Under the pieces are notes generated by a model. That model saw only the letters and a list, made by a program, of their open reading frames with translations, ran no database searches and was not told the origin of the DNA. From NCBI RefSeq assembly GCF_037975245.1, contig NC_092564.1:7721984-7785983 (forward strand): a stretch of 64,000 bases of DNA, written 5' to 3'. Every line of letters starts with the position of its first letter. Positions within the stretch are counted from its first letter, which is position 1. The DNA comes from Apostichopus japonicus. Its lineage: Eukaryota > Echinodermata > Holothuroidea > Aspidochirotida > Stichopodidae. Shown here piece after piece: positions 12,901 to 25,434 of this stretch. The position numbers were made by a program, and so were the translations under genes.

Positions 12901-15900
12901 AAAGAAAACCAAAACTGAATCTGTTAAAAATTTCTCAACACTGCTTTTTGAGTTGGATTTTGGGAATTACTGGAAGATTATAGCCTAGGACTGACAGACT
13001 AAGGTTCTTTTCAACTTGCTTTTTCATATACATGGTCAAGGGGAAATAAAATGTTAAGACAGTATATCTTCTAGTCAAATTGCTTAATTAAATGCTCATT
13101 ACCATTAACCCTACTTTATGAAAGAAATTCTGGTAGGGCTTTGACTTTAATAGTCATGATCAGATGCAATCTGCTTTTGGGGGAAATACTTTCAGGAGAC
13201 TTGGTATAAAATTTGATGATCAAAAGCTTTCTGAATTTCTTTTCTTTCCATCAATACTCCCTCCCATTCCTTCTTCACGACCCCACTGTACATAAGTATC
13301 ACTATATCTATAATTTATTAATAATGGTCAAAACATTAATATCAATTGGAAATACAGATCAAACTAAGCTGGCCATTATATTTTGTTATAGGATGTCAAA
13401 CCTTCTGTGTAGATTTTCAAATTGTTCGTAGACGTGAATACCTAACAACCTGTGGTGTTACTTGTTTCATATATAGTTGATGCACACACATCAATAACAT
13501 GATTATTCCTCTGGTATATTTGCCACTTCCTATCAGCACTATCAATAACACATTAAGGGTTTCGGGTCAACAACCTACTAAAATAATACAGAGCAATCAG
13601 TTTCCTTTTGAAGTACGACTTATAACACCGGACGGACGGAGTTGGAAGAAACCTTAGAAAGAAATCTGCTCTTATCGTCAGAGTCTACTGGGACTAATGT
13701 CGTTCCAAAGGAATAAGATGCGTGTCATGGGAAAACCCATTTAGATATATCTCACAAGAATGAAAACAAAATATATCTATTTGCTAACATCATCATTTCC
13801 CATGCATTCGGTGTATCTGTGAAGGCTATACAGACGGCCTTTACCGGTCTGATACAACTGTGTCAAGCTAACAAACTTTTAGAAAGTTTAGACACAGACT
13901 TTCAAATAAGTCATAATTTCAAATTATATGAAAGTTTTTTAAGGACATTTTCTTACTCTCTTTCTTCAACAGACCGACGTCATGTTCTTACGGAAGTTTC
14001 TTCAATCAAGTTAAAAGTCAATACAACATCCACTATCTGAGGTCACCGCATAAATCCCGCAAGATGGCGTCACTCTTATCAACCTTACTATTGGACCCTC
14101 TGCCGGCCATTATGAGGGTATGTCCATAGATTTGGCTATGAATGGAACTTTTCTAAAGAAGCTCCCACCCCCACCCCCCACCCCCATTGCACAAGATTTA
14201 TCATCCAAAATGTATGTTTGTTTTTTTCTTTATCTGATTACCAGTTTTGATGAAAAAATGACAATTGACACTATACCAATCCACCTGCAGTAAAGGACCA
14301 CTCATAACTTATCTGCTTCTCACATTATGAATTTGAATACCAATTTATACTGAATATTGAACACTATTGCCTTTCCCTCTTGACTAATTGCCATTTCAAT
14401 TTTTCTTTTCTAACACAGGTGATTTTTCTTCTTATTTGAAACTTACCTGTGTGTCAATAAAAAAGAATTTAATATTCCCATACCAAACAAAACAATAAAA
14501 CTTTCTATTTGTGTTACATTCCATATGCTACTTGTTTTCCATATTGCCATGGTACTTTTGTTTATCTTCTAGACCTTCAGGTCTCAAGTAGTCAACTTCA
14601 AAAACAAAATAATGTGCCCATTGAGAATGAAGAGCATAGACAGCCTAAAGTCCAGATGTTATTTCCTCATATATATGGCAGACACTTAAATCAATGCAAA
14701 CAACAACCCACTCCAGATGGAGGGGGGGGGGCGGAGGGGAGGGATAATTCTTTATAAAGTTATTTGCTTCCTCATTTTTATGTTGGATAATCTTAGCCAG
14801 TCTGATATCAAATTTAATTTATGGACAGTCTGTATAAGATTGCTTCATAGAGTAACCTTTACAATGACCTGTTCCTCAACTGAGTCATGGATGGCTGTAA
14901 AGTTAGCTCTCATAGCATTACCATGTGTGGTCTTTATAATAACAAAAAATGATAAAACTCTGAAAGGTGATGGCTGTTAGGGTCTTGATATTACCTAAAT
15001 GACTTTTCCCTTGACAATGTGAATACACATAAAGTGCATATGTGTACATTGGTCCTTGTAATGTGTTACAAAGTGCTTGTGTGTACATTTGTCCTTGTAA
15101 TATCATAAAGGGAGGTGCTAGATATGCCAATGCGGTCACAAATCTTCAAAAATTTTAACACTGTAATCTGTCAGTTTCTTGACTCCGGTTGGAATGTCTG
15201 TTTCCATGGTATTTAACAATGTGACAACAATCTTGTTTTCACCGTGACATAGAATGTTCAAGGCATCCTTCACTGAATTGTGTTTTTAACCATGAAGGGA
15301 TAGTTCTTTGCATGTTACTTTATGGAACCATTCAATAGCTGGTTATGCAAACAAAAACAAAAAAGATTTTAAAAAAAAAGGTTGTACACAAAATCAAAAA
15401 TATGTTTCTACTTTGTTGCATTATTGTTACAAAATTTAACTCTTATTAACATAACTTTTCTGTTTCTAATCTCGTCATTAGTTCATAGAAGAAGAAGCTC
15501 CTAGTTTATTACCCTACTTACCAAAGTATCTAGGAGCCTGTGGTCATGTGACTGTGGTAGAAGAGGAGGGGCTGCCGCTCATTAATTTCATCCCTGATAC
15601 GTGGGAGACGAGAGTCGATCTCTCCCTGGAAATCCTGAGTTTCATCGATACCCTTTGGAATGCCAGTAGCAAATGGGCTTTTCTGCTACTGGACTTCAGC
15701 TACAAAAACTTTGTGGTCCTCCCGGATGGACACCTGCAATTAACCACACCGGAGAAACTGCTGGTTATAGACAAAGAATACTTCCAAGGTAAGAAACCTA
15801 TAACAACCAGCAGTGGCGGAGCTAGGGTTATTGGTCAGGTGGGGCGAGAATGGTCTGTAGGGGCGCTTTCGACACTATCTAAGTGGAGCGCCACCACAGG

Positions 15901-18900
15901 TTGGCGCAGAGCGTACAGAAATTTTTTGAGTAAAGATCCCTAGATCGCCGGAAATGACCCTTTCCGGGCCTTGCTAATTTGCAGATAAACGAAGATTAAA
16001 TAGGTGTCAATGCCATTTTGTCAGAAAATTACACCAACAAAATGTGATAAATGTCAATAGGTATTTGAGAGCGCAATAAAAAAGTCAATAATCGCGAATA
16101 GGTACAAAGTGGTAAAAAGCTGAAAAGGGCGCCAGCAGTCCATTTGAGTCCGTCAGGGGGGGCATCCGCCCCCTCTGACTGTATGGACGCTCCGCCACTG
16201 ACAACCAGGCACTTCTGCCTGTCGTTACATGTCCCTAGCAGGCAGTAGCATTGAGGTGTTATATCTTAAACTGAATGTTTTACTTGTACTCTGGTCTAAG
16301 GATGGTTGGGGGAGGGGCTTAATATCCACTCCTTTTATGAATGTAGTTTATACTTTTACCCCTTATGATTACGTAAGCATGTAAACAGCCTAGTATATGT
16401 TAATTGTATTACTATTTCCTAGAGAAACTTCACAACAGTGGTAATGAAATTAACCCACAACAGGAGCTGCCTTACAGTCATAAATAACTTTTTATTCTAT
16501 TTGAATCTACTTCTCACAATATAATCGTCACAGTGTCTCATGACATAAGCTTTATGGCTGTAAAATGTTTAGTCCCCAAACCAAAAATCTGGGGTCATGA
16601 AAATTTACCATACCAAAAGAGCTTTACCATTTTATTTGATGACAGTCATATTCTATGATAAATTTGAATAAGCTTCCTATACTGCATGTATACCAGGACA
16701 ACTGATGGCAATAAATGTTTGTGATTATATCTAAGAAAATCAAAGACCACTGTCTCCTAGGTGTCAGAAAGAACAATAAATTCAAAGCAAATTTCACAAT
16801 ATATATGGTATGACATTTTTCTGACAAAGAGCCTCATATTTCTTTCCATTTTCCACTTTAGATTGTTTGATCTATACTCACACCAATTTAAATATATTTG
16901 TTTGGTGGAGATATTGCCAAAACACATCAATCATTGTCAATTCCCAACACTTTTGCTTGCAGTACCATAGGAGAAATGTCAAGTGCTTGTCCCGGACCTT
17001 GAGTTAATTTACTTCCAACTGTGAACCTGTACCACATCGTTGTAGTCCGTCCAAGAATAGTCACAGAAACAGCTTGAAATAAATCCCTCTCCTCATTGGC
17101 TATAAACACTTGAGATCAACATTGACCTATAAGTACCATCACATGATCCACATGCTTCACTGTTGACATTGGGTTTGTACTTGTAACCATATAGTTTAAG
17201 ACCCAGACACTTTCCTATGCGGCCTATTGCATGATGCACCTGCTTCCTGTAGAACCAAGATATTGCTGGTTGCAATTCATATACTAAATCTACAAAATCA
17301 TGAGCCAACTCCCAATCCCATCCACTGCCCTTACCCCACCCACACAAATTCCCCCCCCCTCGCTCCTCCCCACAAAATGTGGATGGTGTTTTATAATTGT
17401 TAATGCGGAAAAGTAGAAAACGAAAGAAAAAAATACATGGCGTAGATTCAGTCAACATATTGCACTCTACCAACCAAATTAAATACGCACACTTCACAGA
17501 ATACATTTCCATTTCAACATCTATGAATCATTGGTTCCAATTGGCTTGACAGGGGATGTAGGAATGAATGATTTCAACTCCCTTGCCCCATTAACTGTCT
17601 GTCCCTTTACCCTTTATTTATGTGCCCAGCAAACCATGACGACCATGATCAAAGAAATATCTGTGTTTACCCTACATTCACAGAACAGTAGAGAACATCT
17701 CCAGTGATTGTAACAACTGGCATGGGAGATAATTACAGCTTCCCCGTGCAAACAAACAGCTCTTGATGGAATGTCTATTATTAATTTTAATTCTGTTCTA
17801 TTTATTTTTTCCCTCCCTGTGTATAGATGTTCTGAAGACAGAGGTCAACCCTGACCATTTCTTTGTCAGGCCTCCATGCAATAAAATCTGTCTAATAACA
17901 TTCCTGAACCAACTGATATTGACCAATCATACAGAGTGCAGTCTTTCAACGAATCCTCAGCAGTTCATGTACATGATGGCCAGTCATATGCTTCTATCTG
18001 ATCTGTACACGACTAGATCTGTCCGTCTGTTCTCAGAGACAGAACTAATTGATGAAGATCACCCCGGTAAGAAAATAAAACAAGTTGTTGAAAAAACAAA
18101 AGAATTATTAGAAAACTTACATATAGATTTTTTTCCAGGCATGTCTAGAGCCAGATCAGGTCCAGGGAAAAATGTCGCAGCAGGGCCCGAATTTTGATGC
18201 CTTCATTTTCCTTTTAAGTATATTATAAAGATTAGAACATTTAATAATAATAATAATACACCCTTCTTACATACTACAATATTTTTTGCAGTCCTGAGGA
18301 AATCACAACCCTTCAATAACACATTTTCCTTTCAAATCTATGCAAACAAATAAACAAAGAGCAAAAGGGATCACTTTGTGTGACAATTTCGATGGTAAAA
18401 TATTAGAGGATATTTTTCAAACATTGATACAGGATATTTTTCTTGAGCAACTAAATCATCTCAGGTGTGTCAATTTCCTGAGTTCTATGTTTATTTATTG
18501 CATTTAATCTATAAATGAAGAGTAAATACCATCATATTGACCAGAAAATATAGCAATTACACCTAAAGTTTGTCGCTATTTACTTCCTTATTATGATCAT
18601 TGATAAGATGTTGACAGGAAGTTGACAGTAAAAAATACGAATTGGTTCTTAATTATTTGTGCAAAGGTCCCAATATGTCTCATAACTAAGCTCAGTAAGA
18701 CTTAATAGCTAAATATGATTAGTTTCTCTTAGTTAACAAAAATAGATGAAAATGATGAATTTTTAAACCCCAGGAAAAGGATCTGGCAAACTCATTAATT
18801 TCACTGTGTCAATGTAGCTACCACAAATAATTCTTGTAACCTTCCCCCTGTGTCAATATGAAAGATATTAAAAATGATACATGAGCCATAAAACATATGA

Positions 18901-19395
18901 ACTAAATAGCAGACAAACATTTACCTCACTTTCTTGAATAACACTTTCTATTATTAATTCTTCCTTATTGAAACTGATGGATGGTAGACAGATTGTGTAG
19001 CTAGTTAAAATCATGCTGGAAAGATGTTAAGAATTAAATAATTGACAACTTTTATCGCTAATTATGTCCCAATTTTTTTTTTTTTTTTTTTAGGGGGGGG
19101 TATAAACTATTTGGGGTTAATACCAATACACTTGTAAATTTTTATTGAATTTATTATGATTCTTTTATGCACCTTGTTTCTTTCTTCAGGTGGATTACTC
19201 TACAACATCCCAGACAACATGGACGGCAAGTTGTCCCAGCTTCTCTATGAGTGCATGATCGAAACGCAAGGAGGATCCCGAGAAAATGCTATCAAGACAA
19301 TCAAGAGATTACTTCATATTATTAAAAAAGGGTTTGATTTTAAAAGGAAAATAGCTGAAAATAAGAAACGAATATCAGTGGCACAACCAGGATGA
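6071..19395 (+). CDS. DIPK2A: DIPK2A/2B-like divergent protein kinase domain protein (5 exons)
   Basis: Coding exons are join(6071..6975, 13973..14117, 15482..15788, 17827..18066, 19190..19395). They total 1,803 nt (600 aa plus stop) from the first ATG of the open frame, with all four introns GT-AG and phase-compatible (2, 0, 1, 1). The protein opens with a basic stretch and a hydrophobic segment at about residues 41-58 (KQLITFFALFTITLLGIQF), typical of a type II signal anchor. A Cys motif CPACLGMSLC (C192, C195, C201) follows, then the family block KYLGACG (365-371), the kinase-like elements LLLDFSYKNF (D421, N426) and LLVIDKE (D447), and a C-terminal GGLLYNIPDN block. This order is that of the DIPK2 family (human C3orf58/DIPK2A and CXorf36/DIPK2B), secretory-pathway proteins with a divergent kinase fold. 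Human members are about 430 aa, so this one has an extra N-terminal stem of about 100 aa. Starts at 6122 or 6170 (MGPRRRK, 567 aa) are as plausible as 6071. Which of 2A or 2B it corresponds to cannot be decided here; catalytic activity is not shown. Confidence 0.88.
11123..11246 (-). other. Orphan exon-like segment on the opposite strand
   Basis: Read on the minus strand, an acceptor-like TTACTTCTAAG is followed by 124 bp with one open frame (peptide includes SSDRGGPVIEGAQLLFYQDF) and then a strong donor CAG|GTAAGC. The composition is more GC-rich than the surroundings. I do not recognise the peptide and found no partner exons, so this could be an unlinked exon, an exapted transposon piece or chance. 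Confidence 0.25.
11608..11978 (+). mobile_element. TTAA-flanked MITE, copy A
   Basis: The 371-bp element begins TTAA-AGGCATTGAAGA and ends TCTTCACTCCCT-TTAA, so it has about 12-bp imperfect terminal inverted repeats (AGGCATTGAAGA versus AGGGAGTGAAGA) bounded by TTAA on both sides. A second copy at 34851-35213 aligns along its whole length in the same orientation. TTAA target sites are characteristic of piggyBac and Kolobok transposons. The interior has no transposase, so it is non-autonomous. Confidence 0.85.
13973..14117 (+). CDS. DIPK2A: DIPK2-like coding exon 2
   Basis: A polypyrimidine tract and acceptor (ttcttcaacag) end at 13972 and the donor AGG|GTATGT starts at 14118. The 145 bp complete the phase-2 Arg codon and add 48 codons, ending in phase 0, exactly what exons 1 and 3 need. 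The peptide ends MASLLSTLLLDPLPAIMR, which fits the helix that precedes the KYLGACG block in DIPK2 proteins. The exon has no ATG-initiated frame of its own, so it is easy to miss with ORF-based methods. Confidence 0.85.
15482..15788 (+). CDS. DIPK2A: DIPK2-like coding exon 3 (kinase-like core)
   Basis: The acceptor (cgtcattag) ends at 15481 and the donor CAAG|GTAAG starts at 15789; phase 0 in, phase 1 out. It encodes KYLGACG, then WETRVDLSLEIL, LLLDFSYKNF and LLVIDKE. By family analogy D421 and N426 sit where a kinase catalytic loop would have its Asp and Asn, and D447 near the metal-binding position. A 390-bp transposon has inserted only 22 bp downstream of this exon's end, inside the next intron. 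Confidence 0.92.
15811..16200. mobile_element. hAT-type MITE in DIPK2-like intron 3
   Basis: The 390-bp element has perfect 12-bp terminal inverted repeats (CAGTGGCGGAGC ... GCTCCGCCACTG) and a perfect 8-bp target-site duplication ACAACCAG at 15803-15810 and 16201-16208. CA-starting short TIRs with 8-bp duplications are the hallmark of hAT-superfamily elements. There is no transposase inside. It starts at intron position +23, leaving the splice donor intact. The perfect duplication suggests a fairly recent insertion. Confidence 0.92.
17827..18066 (+). CDS. DIPK2A: DIPK2-like coding exon 4
   Basis: The acceptor (ctgtgtatag) ends at 17826 and the donor CCCG|GTAAGA starts at 18067; phase 1 on both sides, 240 bp. 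The peptide contains a Cys (PPCNKIC) and a second Cys (TECSL) in the positions of the Cys-rich C-terminal lobe of DIPK2 proteins, plus an NHT sequon. Translation past the donor hits a stop within about 45 codons, supporting the splice. Confidence 0.88.
19190..19395 (+). CDS. DIPK2A: DIPK2-like terminal coding exon 5
   Basis: The acceptor (tttctttcttcag) ends at 19189; the first two bases complete a Gly codon. The exon encodes GGLLYNIPDN and an amphipathic Lys-rich helix, then stops with TGA at 19393-19395. The GGLL motif followed by a short acidic stretch and a Cys is the recognisable C-terminal signature of this family. Several AATAAA or ATTAAA hexamers lie downstream (for example near 19426, 20027, 21501, 21541), so I cannot fix the 3' end. 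Confidence 0.88.
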
Positions 19396-22300
19396 TATTA
19401 GGCCTACATTTTAAAACTAGAGATTATTAAATTAGCACTGAAATTAAAATTAGTCATTCCACATTGGATTTTAAAATAGATGTCACTAGTAGCCCTGTAA
19501 TGGTTTAAGCATATAAATCTATTGTGTTCAACACATCCCTTGAATTTGTAAACAGTAAAAAGTGTTTGCCAAAACTTGATTGAAGTAAGTGGTGCACAAA
19601 TTTGAAATAACAATGTCTGCCAAAGAGATGCAAAAACAGAAGGCCAAAATTTGCATGTTTTGAAGATATTGATAATTTTGCGTCCGGTTGTACTATTCGC
19701 TGAATAGTTTGTGGGGAAAACATCCCCTCACATTAGTTTTTGTTGTACAACACTTTGTAAAGTGTTCTTGAAAGACCTATACTTGTACCCCGTAACTCTC
19801 AGGGTACAAGCTCCTAAACTAGTTGTGTCCTAAAGTTTATTTGTCAACTAACTTCACAGACGTGACATGTTACGACTTCTTCAATCTTTACCAACGTTAA
19901 CGCTGCACCTTAATTACTTCCACTGCATTCCAGTTAATATTCACCATCTGAAAATTCAATTTCTAAAAATGTTCTCTGTCAGATGATTCAAGTTAAAAAA
20001 ATCCCCATAAAGTGAAATTATTAAACTGAAAATAAATAACAATTTATCTTTAACAATTTTTATTAATTTTTTCGTTGCAAAAATGAAGTATTTGTCTAAT
20101 GCACTTAGGTTCTAAGCTAAGTTTGTAACTAATAGAACAGTAAAAAACAAAAGTGCTTTCCTTCACAAAGGCATTACGGTATGTTGGAGATGTTTTGTCT
20201 AATTTTCATACCCCTCCTGATATCATTTATTAAGTGTTTTCCATTTCATGCAAGTAATTAAAATACCAAAACATCTACACCTATCTCAAAAAATAGTGTT
20301 ATGCTGCCCTTGAAAATATCATTACATGTTTTCCAAATTTTAAGTTAAAATGAGAAAACAATTTTCACAAACACATGTATGCAAATAAATAAGAACATTT
20401 TACAAGTTGTAGGCAACGCAGATGATGATTCAACAGCATAGCAACCAATCTAACTTTTAAAAAGTTTATTTGCTTGAATATATTAATGTTGAAGTAAAAG
20501 ATATGAGAGTGACTGCTTTTCATTTATATATGTTACAAACTGATTCAGGGACCTTCAAAAGGTTACTGTCATTTTGCATTATACGGTACTTAGTCATTTC
20601 TGATATCAACCTATTTACACAAGGTAGTGTGACTATCGTGTAACAGGACTTAGGCATTTATTTATGCCTGAAGTGTAGCGGTGTATGTAAATATTTGTGA
20701 GATGGATTGGAATAATTTTAGCTGCTGTTGTATATTTGTTTCCCAGCAGATCTTTAGGAAACTCTTTCAATTGATCATTTTGTGCAATATCTTTTGGCCT
20801 TACTATTCTTATTTATTTCAAATAAGAATAAACTTTATAGAAAACTTTGCCTTTTATTTTAGGTCTAGCTCAATTTCCATTGTCATGGAGGGTTAATACA
20901 TGAAATGTCAACTACATTTTAAGGGCATCTTATGGATGGTTTCGTTAATGGTTCATCAGTAAAATTTTCCTAATATATAACAAAGTTGAATTTGGAACAT
21001 ATATCAATAGTGGATTGAACTATTGAACTAAGTACAAAATCATACCTGTGAACCATACAAAAGTAATATAATTGTAGTTATTAAAATGACTCACTAAATT
21101 ACTTTATTCAAATAAAACATATCATCTAATATTATTGTTTGGGAAAGTGCTTTGAACTTTTTGTTTTTCTCTGTAATAGAGTGTCAGCAAAATTTTGAAA
21201 TGTAGTTATATGAGATTGTACCATCCCTGATATGCAGGTCCTTATTTGTTTATTCCATGAATGAATTTGTTATGAATTTGGTATGTCTTTGTTGGCTCCA
21301 CCTTCTTGTGATTTCCTGACATGTTCAATATGTTGATTTGATGTAAAGTTTTACACCTGACCTAAACTTGTGAGGTAAAAGATAGAATTAAATTTTTCTT
21401 TGTTATATATTAATAAAAATACATGTATTTCACGCTTACATAATTGATAGGAACCTGTGGTAGCTTTAAATTTAATTTGCACTAAATTCCACAGTTACTG
21501 TAGAAAATAAAAAGTACTAACATTGTGATGATTGTCAAGAAATAAAAGATTATTATATCGTTTGTGATAAAGGGTATTTATTCATAAGAATGCTGCTCAT
21601 ACTTGGCATCTAGGCTTAAGTTAGCTTCAATTCTGTTATAAAATAAACCATCTGATTTAGATGAATGCAATACATCAGTGTAGCCCAGATGTTTGAACAC
21701 CATTACATTTCCAGGGAATAATTTAGTGTTCAAATTATTGGGAGCAGATTTTCAAAGATCTGAATCTTGTCTCTTATAAAATAACCTTGTAATGTTCCTG
21801 TTACACAAGCTGCTTATGGTATGTGCTATATAACTTTGGACATGTGCAACAATTCGACCATTTTCTATAGGCATAGCCTTGCTTTAGTTAGGGTATAGGG
21901 GCCTAGGCCTAACATTTTGCAATGCACTTAAATTATTCCCTGCATTCACAACAAAGTTTGGTTACTGGCATCAGAAAGTTGGTTTAAATAATGATTTTAT
22001 TATGAACAAGATGCAACAATTAGCCTAATAGATTGAACCTCCAACCAACCACATAAATATTTTCAAATAACTTGGTAGCCTAACTTCAGTCACTATCGTT
22101 AAGTTACTGTAGCCTATCGTCAGGCCTTTGGCTGATTTTCCAAATTTAGTTTAAAATGGCACTAATTGCTTACGTGCTTTGAAAATAGTACCTTTGTTGT
22201 TGTCCGTGTATTTTGAAATAACTGAAATTTGATGGTGTAAAATAAACTTTGGAAAGGAAATTGATGTCATCTTAATTCCCATTCAATTTTGATATTCTGT

Positions 22301-22608
22301 GTCGACTTTATCGAACTAACATGTAAACCTGTAGCGTAGGCCTAGCCCAGGCCTTATGTTACTTGTTAGGCTAGCTGCAACAAACAGTTAGACAAGGTGT
22401 TAACTAACGTAGGCCATTGGCCAAGAACTTATATCAGGATTGTGAGATTTAAATACAAGAGACAGAATCAGATCTCAACATAGATCAAGGTTGAGTGTGT
22501 CATAGGCTGACCCTAATACAAAATGTTGCACTTTGGGTACTCCAAGCCACTTCATATTTTCGCTAAAATATCCAAGCCGCTAACTTAGGCCCATGTACAT
22601 GCATAATT

Positions 22609-23096
22609 GCGTTTGACCGAAGATATTCCTTACCTTCGGAAGTGGTAATATACGGAAGCTTAAAAGTGCCATCAACATAAGAAAACTTTGCCCCAATAAG
22701 TCAACATTTTCAGTAACTTGTTTAGATAACAAGATAATATCTTATCAAAAATCAGAAAAATGTTCGATTGCTCAGTTGCATTAACTGTTCGATTGCTCAG
22801 TTGCATTAACAGTTGCGATAACAAGATAATATCTTATCAAATATCAGAAAAATGTTTGATTGATGCTCAGTTGCATTAACTGAGCAATCGAAAAAATTTC
22901 TACAAAATGTTTAATTGACAACTTAACAGATCTCGTCAGTTCAATATTTTTCTGAAAAATGTTCAATTTTCACTTCATACCAACTGAGTAATTGAAAACA
23001 ATTGAAAACAATTATCTGCAAAATGTTGAATTGACTGTTGAATTTTCCTGTAGTTGGCACTTTCAAGCTTCCGTAGTAATATCTTCGGCGTGACGC
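22609..23096. mobile_element. Foldback/MITE-like element with internal repeats
   Basis: The left end (gcgtttgaccgaagatatt ... acggaagcttaaaagtgcca) is the imperfect reverse complement of the right end (ggcactttcaagcttccgt ... aatatcttcggcgtgacgc). This gives inverted arms of roughly 50-70 bp around a 350-bp centre. The centre contains direct and inverted copies of a module with the motif gctcagttgcattaac and of aagataatatcttatc. No coding capacity and no clear target-site duplication were seen. Confidence 0.65.
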
Positions 23097-23583
23097 ACTT
23101 CAAACGCTTACAACACCATGTACCATATAAATTCCCCGTATAACGCCGTCGACTTACAAAACTGAAATATTGTACATTCACAGTACACTGCTAGTTTATG
23201 TATCATGACAATATAGAATTTTGACACATACAGAACTACCATTTTATCTCTCCGCCCCACCGCTCCGTCCATAAAGTGTAACTGGAGATTTTACAATGTG
23301 TTCCAAAGTCAAATAAAACTGGTTATTTTTACATTTTAGCAACAAAAACTCCATTTAAACCTACATTGTGTAAGATTTTTGCAAGAGAGACACAGAGATC
23401 CTAATTCTGTACACACATATACATATGTATACATACACACACATACATAAATAGTTATATATATATATAGTTATATGTTTATATACATACACACATATAT
23501 ATAAATAGTTATAAATATATAGTTATATATATATATATATAGTTATATTTATATATAGTTATATATATATGTGTAGTTATAGA

Positions 23584-23727
23584 ACTTCGAACCTCTGGAC
23601 ATACAATCAGCGTCCATAGCCTAGTGGTTAGGGTGTCCGCATATAAAGCGGGAGGCCCGGGTTCGAATACCTGTGGAGGCTGGAAGTTTTTTCACTGTTC
23701 TTGATTTTCTAACTCATTACGATTTTC

Positions 23728-23769
<42 letters not shown>

Positions 23770-23780
23770 TGTACAATCAT
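23584..23780 (+). repeat. tRNA-derived SINE-like repeat flanked by (TA)n, copy 1
   Basis: The core at 23610-23680 reads like a tRNA: A-box TAGCCTAGTGG, a TCCGC/GCGGA anticodon stem, B-box GGTTCGAATAC, and near-complementary ends. It is followed by a shared non-tRNA tail (AAGTTTTTTCACTGTTCTTG...) and then a (TA)n tract. The same unit with the same 5' and 3' flanking sequence occurs inverted at 47988-48132. The shared tail and TA ends show it is a dispersed repeat with internal pol III boxes, not a functional tRNA gene. Confidence 0.75.
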
Positions 23781-23839
23781 AACACTTGGGTAATACGCCC
23801 ACAATAACAGTTATACAAAGCCAATTTGTACGCATTCAC

Positions 23840-23990
23840 ACACCAGTGCATAACTGTGGTCGAGTGGTACGGAATTCGGTCTGTGACACAAGATTTGGGG
23901 GTTTGATTTCTACCTTCGCCTGAGGATTCCCAAATGGACGAAACCGGTCGTGAAGTTGAATTTTTCTGGTGTGTTGTTCTTAATTTATTT
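23840..23990 (+). repeat. Second tRNA-like SINE fragment
   Basis: This stretch has an A-box-like TGGTCGAGTGG and a B-box-like GGTTTGATTTC about 40 bp apart, followed by an unrelated tail ending in (TA)n. It resembles a Ser/Leu-type tRNA head, but the degraded B-box and tail make it a SINE-like repeat. It lies about 60 bp after the (TA)n tract that ends the preceding SINE. Confidence 0.5.
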
Positions 23991-25434
23991 ACTATATATA
24001 TATATAGTTATAGAGATAGTTATAGTTATAGATACATACACACATGTGCATGTATGTAACTGTGGATGACATCAAACAGGAAAGGAGGGCAGGAGGTATG
24101 GAGGGCAGGACCTACATCACTACATCATCACATGATGACAAAAGACAAACAGTATAAATAACAAATTGCAGAAGATTATGCCGTAAGCTTGATAGACTAT
24201 GTATTTAAACAGCAGGCTTTGTGCAATGTCTGTGAATGATGTATACAATAAAAATAGACAACATTTGCGTAACATTCCCCTGCATATTAAAATATTAGCA
24301 AGGGATTCCTCTAAATGGTCCGAGGAAGTTAAAACTGCAAAATATCAGCATAAAGGTGATAAGAAAGCTTGCATACACTGTGACTTATATTCTGGATATG
24401 CATCAGGCCCGTAGCCAGAACAGGGCTAAGCAGGCCTCCCCCCTCCCCCATGCACGTTACTGGGCACCACAATCATGTATACCAAAATTAAATAAGTTAC
24501 AGGACACTGGTACTGTGCCCCTCCTTAAATTAGTGGTACCCCTCTTTAAATAGTTGGTGTCACCTCCCAACCCAGAATTCCTGGCTACTGTTTGCACATA
24601 GTCATTCAAAATAGAAATGACATCAGCATTAGCATTAGCAAAAACCCTGGTACACCAGATCAAACTAGGAATCAAAGCAACATTTTGGTATGCATCTCTG
24701 ATTTACTCTCCTTCACTAGAGCGTTTCAAGCTCACACTTGTTCAAAAAATTCTATGAGGCCTACCGTTAGTCATTAAATACAAACATGAAAAAATGCAAC
24801 CAATCATATGAATGGCTTTCAAAATGTGTCAAAACAAGTTTGGTGGTTCCTTACATAATGAAAAAATTGCATCTCTTTAAACAAGAAACATATCCAAGTA
24901 AAGCGTACCGTATCAAATATGACAGATCACGAACAAAATTGCACATGAGAGTCTGTTATTTGCCGTCCCTCCACATCCGACACTCTCTCCCTTCCCCACT
25001 GAGTTTCCATTGTAACAATGACATACAAGAAACATATGGCACAGTGAGCAAGTTTACCTGAATGGAAACATCTTAATTGGTAGACTTACGAGTGTGTCAA
25101 GAAGGAAGTGGATTTTCCAATACATGCTTGAAAATGAAAAAATAAATAAATAGGTCATGTTGTCTAATGGAATGTTCTCTTTCATAAGGAAATTACTTTT
25201 GTCGGTTTGAAAACTTTGCAACCCACCCTCTCTACTCTTTCTCTCATATTCCCCATCCCCTAGGTTTTCCTCCCTCCCCATGCCCTCATTTTGCCCTCTC
25301 CCCCCATTCCCTCAATTTTCAAAAGTAAAATCCTACTGACATCAATCAATTCACTTACCTATGTCTATGAGAGAATGCTTTACTAGAACATTCTTACAAA
25401 AAATAAGTGTTAATTGATAAAATTATTTGTTTGT

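Larger units (their letters stand above)
6976..13972 (+). other. Intron 1 of the DIPK2-like gene, 7.0 kb
   Basis: This intron has donor GTGAGT and acceptor ttcaacag. I see no further plus-strand coding exon in it. It contains a TTAA-flanked MITE (11608-11978), a minus-strand exon-like segment (11123-11246), poly-C and poly-G runs (about 7970-7985, 11546-11558), and otherwise AT-rich sequence without recognised function. Confidence 0.6.
19396..25434. other. Tail-to-tail spacer between the DIPK2-like gene and CENPE
   Basis: No coding exon recognised on either strand. The left part is probably DIPK2-like 3' UTR; it is very AT-rich with several polyadenylation-like hexamers. From 22.6 kb onward it holds a foldback element, a microsatellite-linked SINE, a second tRNA-like repeat, and low-complexity (TA)n tracts. 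The right end is probably the CENPE 3' flank. Confidence 0.55.

Noticed and set aside
17093-17512. 139-codon minus-strand open frame in DIPK2-like intron 3
   Set aside because: Low-complexity start, no family features, no splice partners; spans a poly-C/G tract.
23610-23680. A tRNA gene
   Set aside because: Imperfect acceptor stem, differing anticodon loops between copies and a shared non-tRNA tail mark a SINE.
24405-24590. A further MITE (cccgtagccag ... ctggctac)
   Set aside because: Only about 8-10 bp of inverted terminal similarity and no target duplication; too weak to call.
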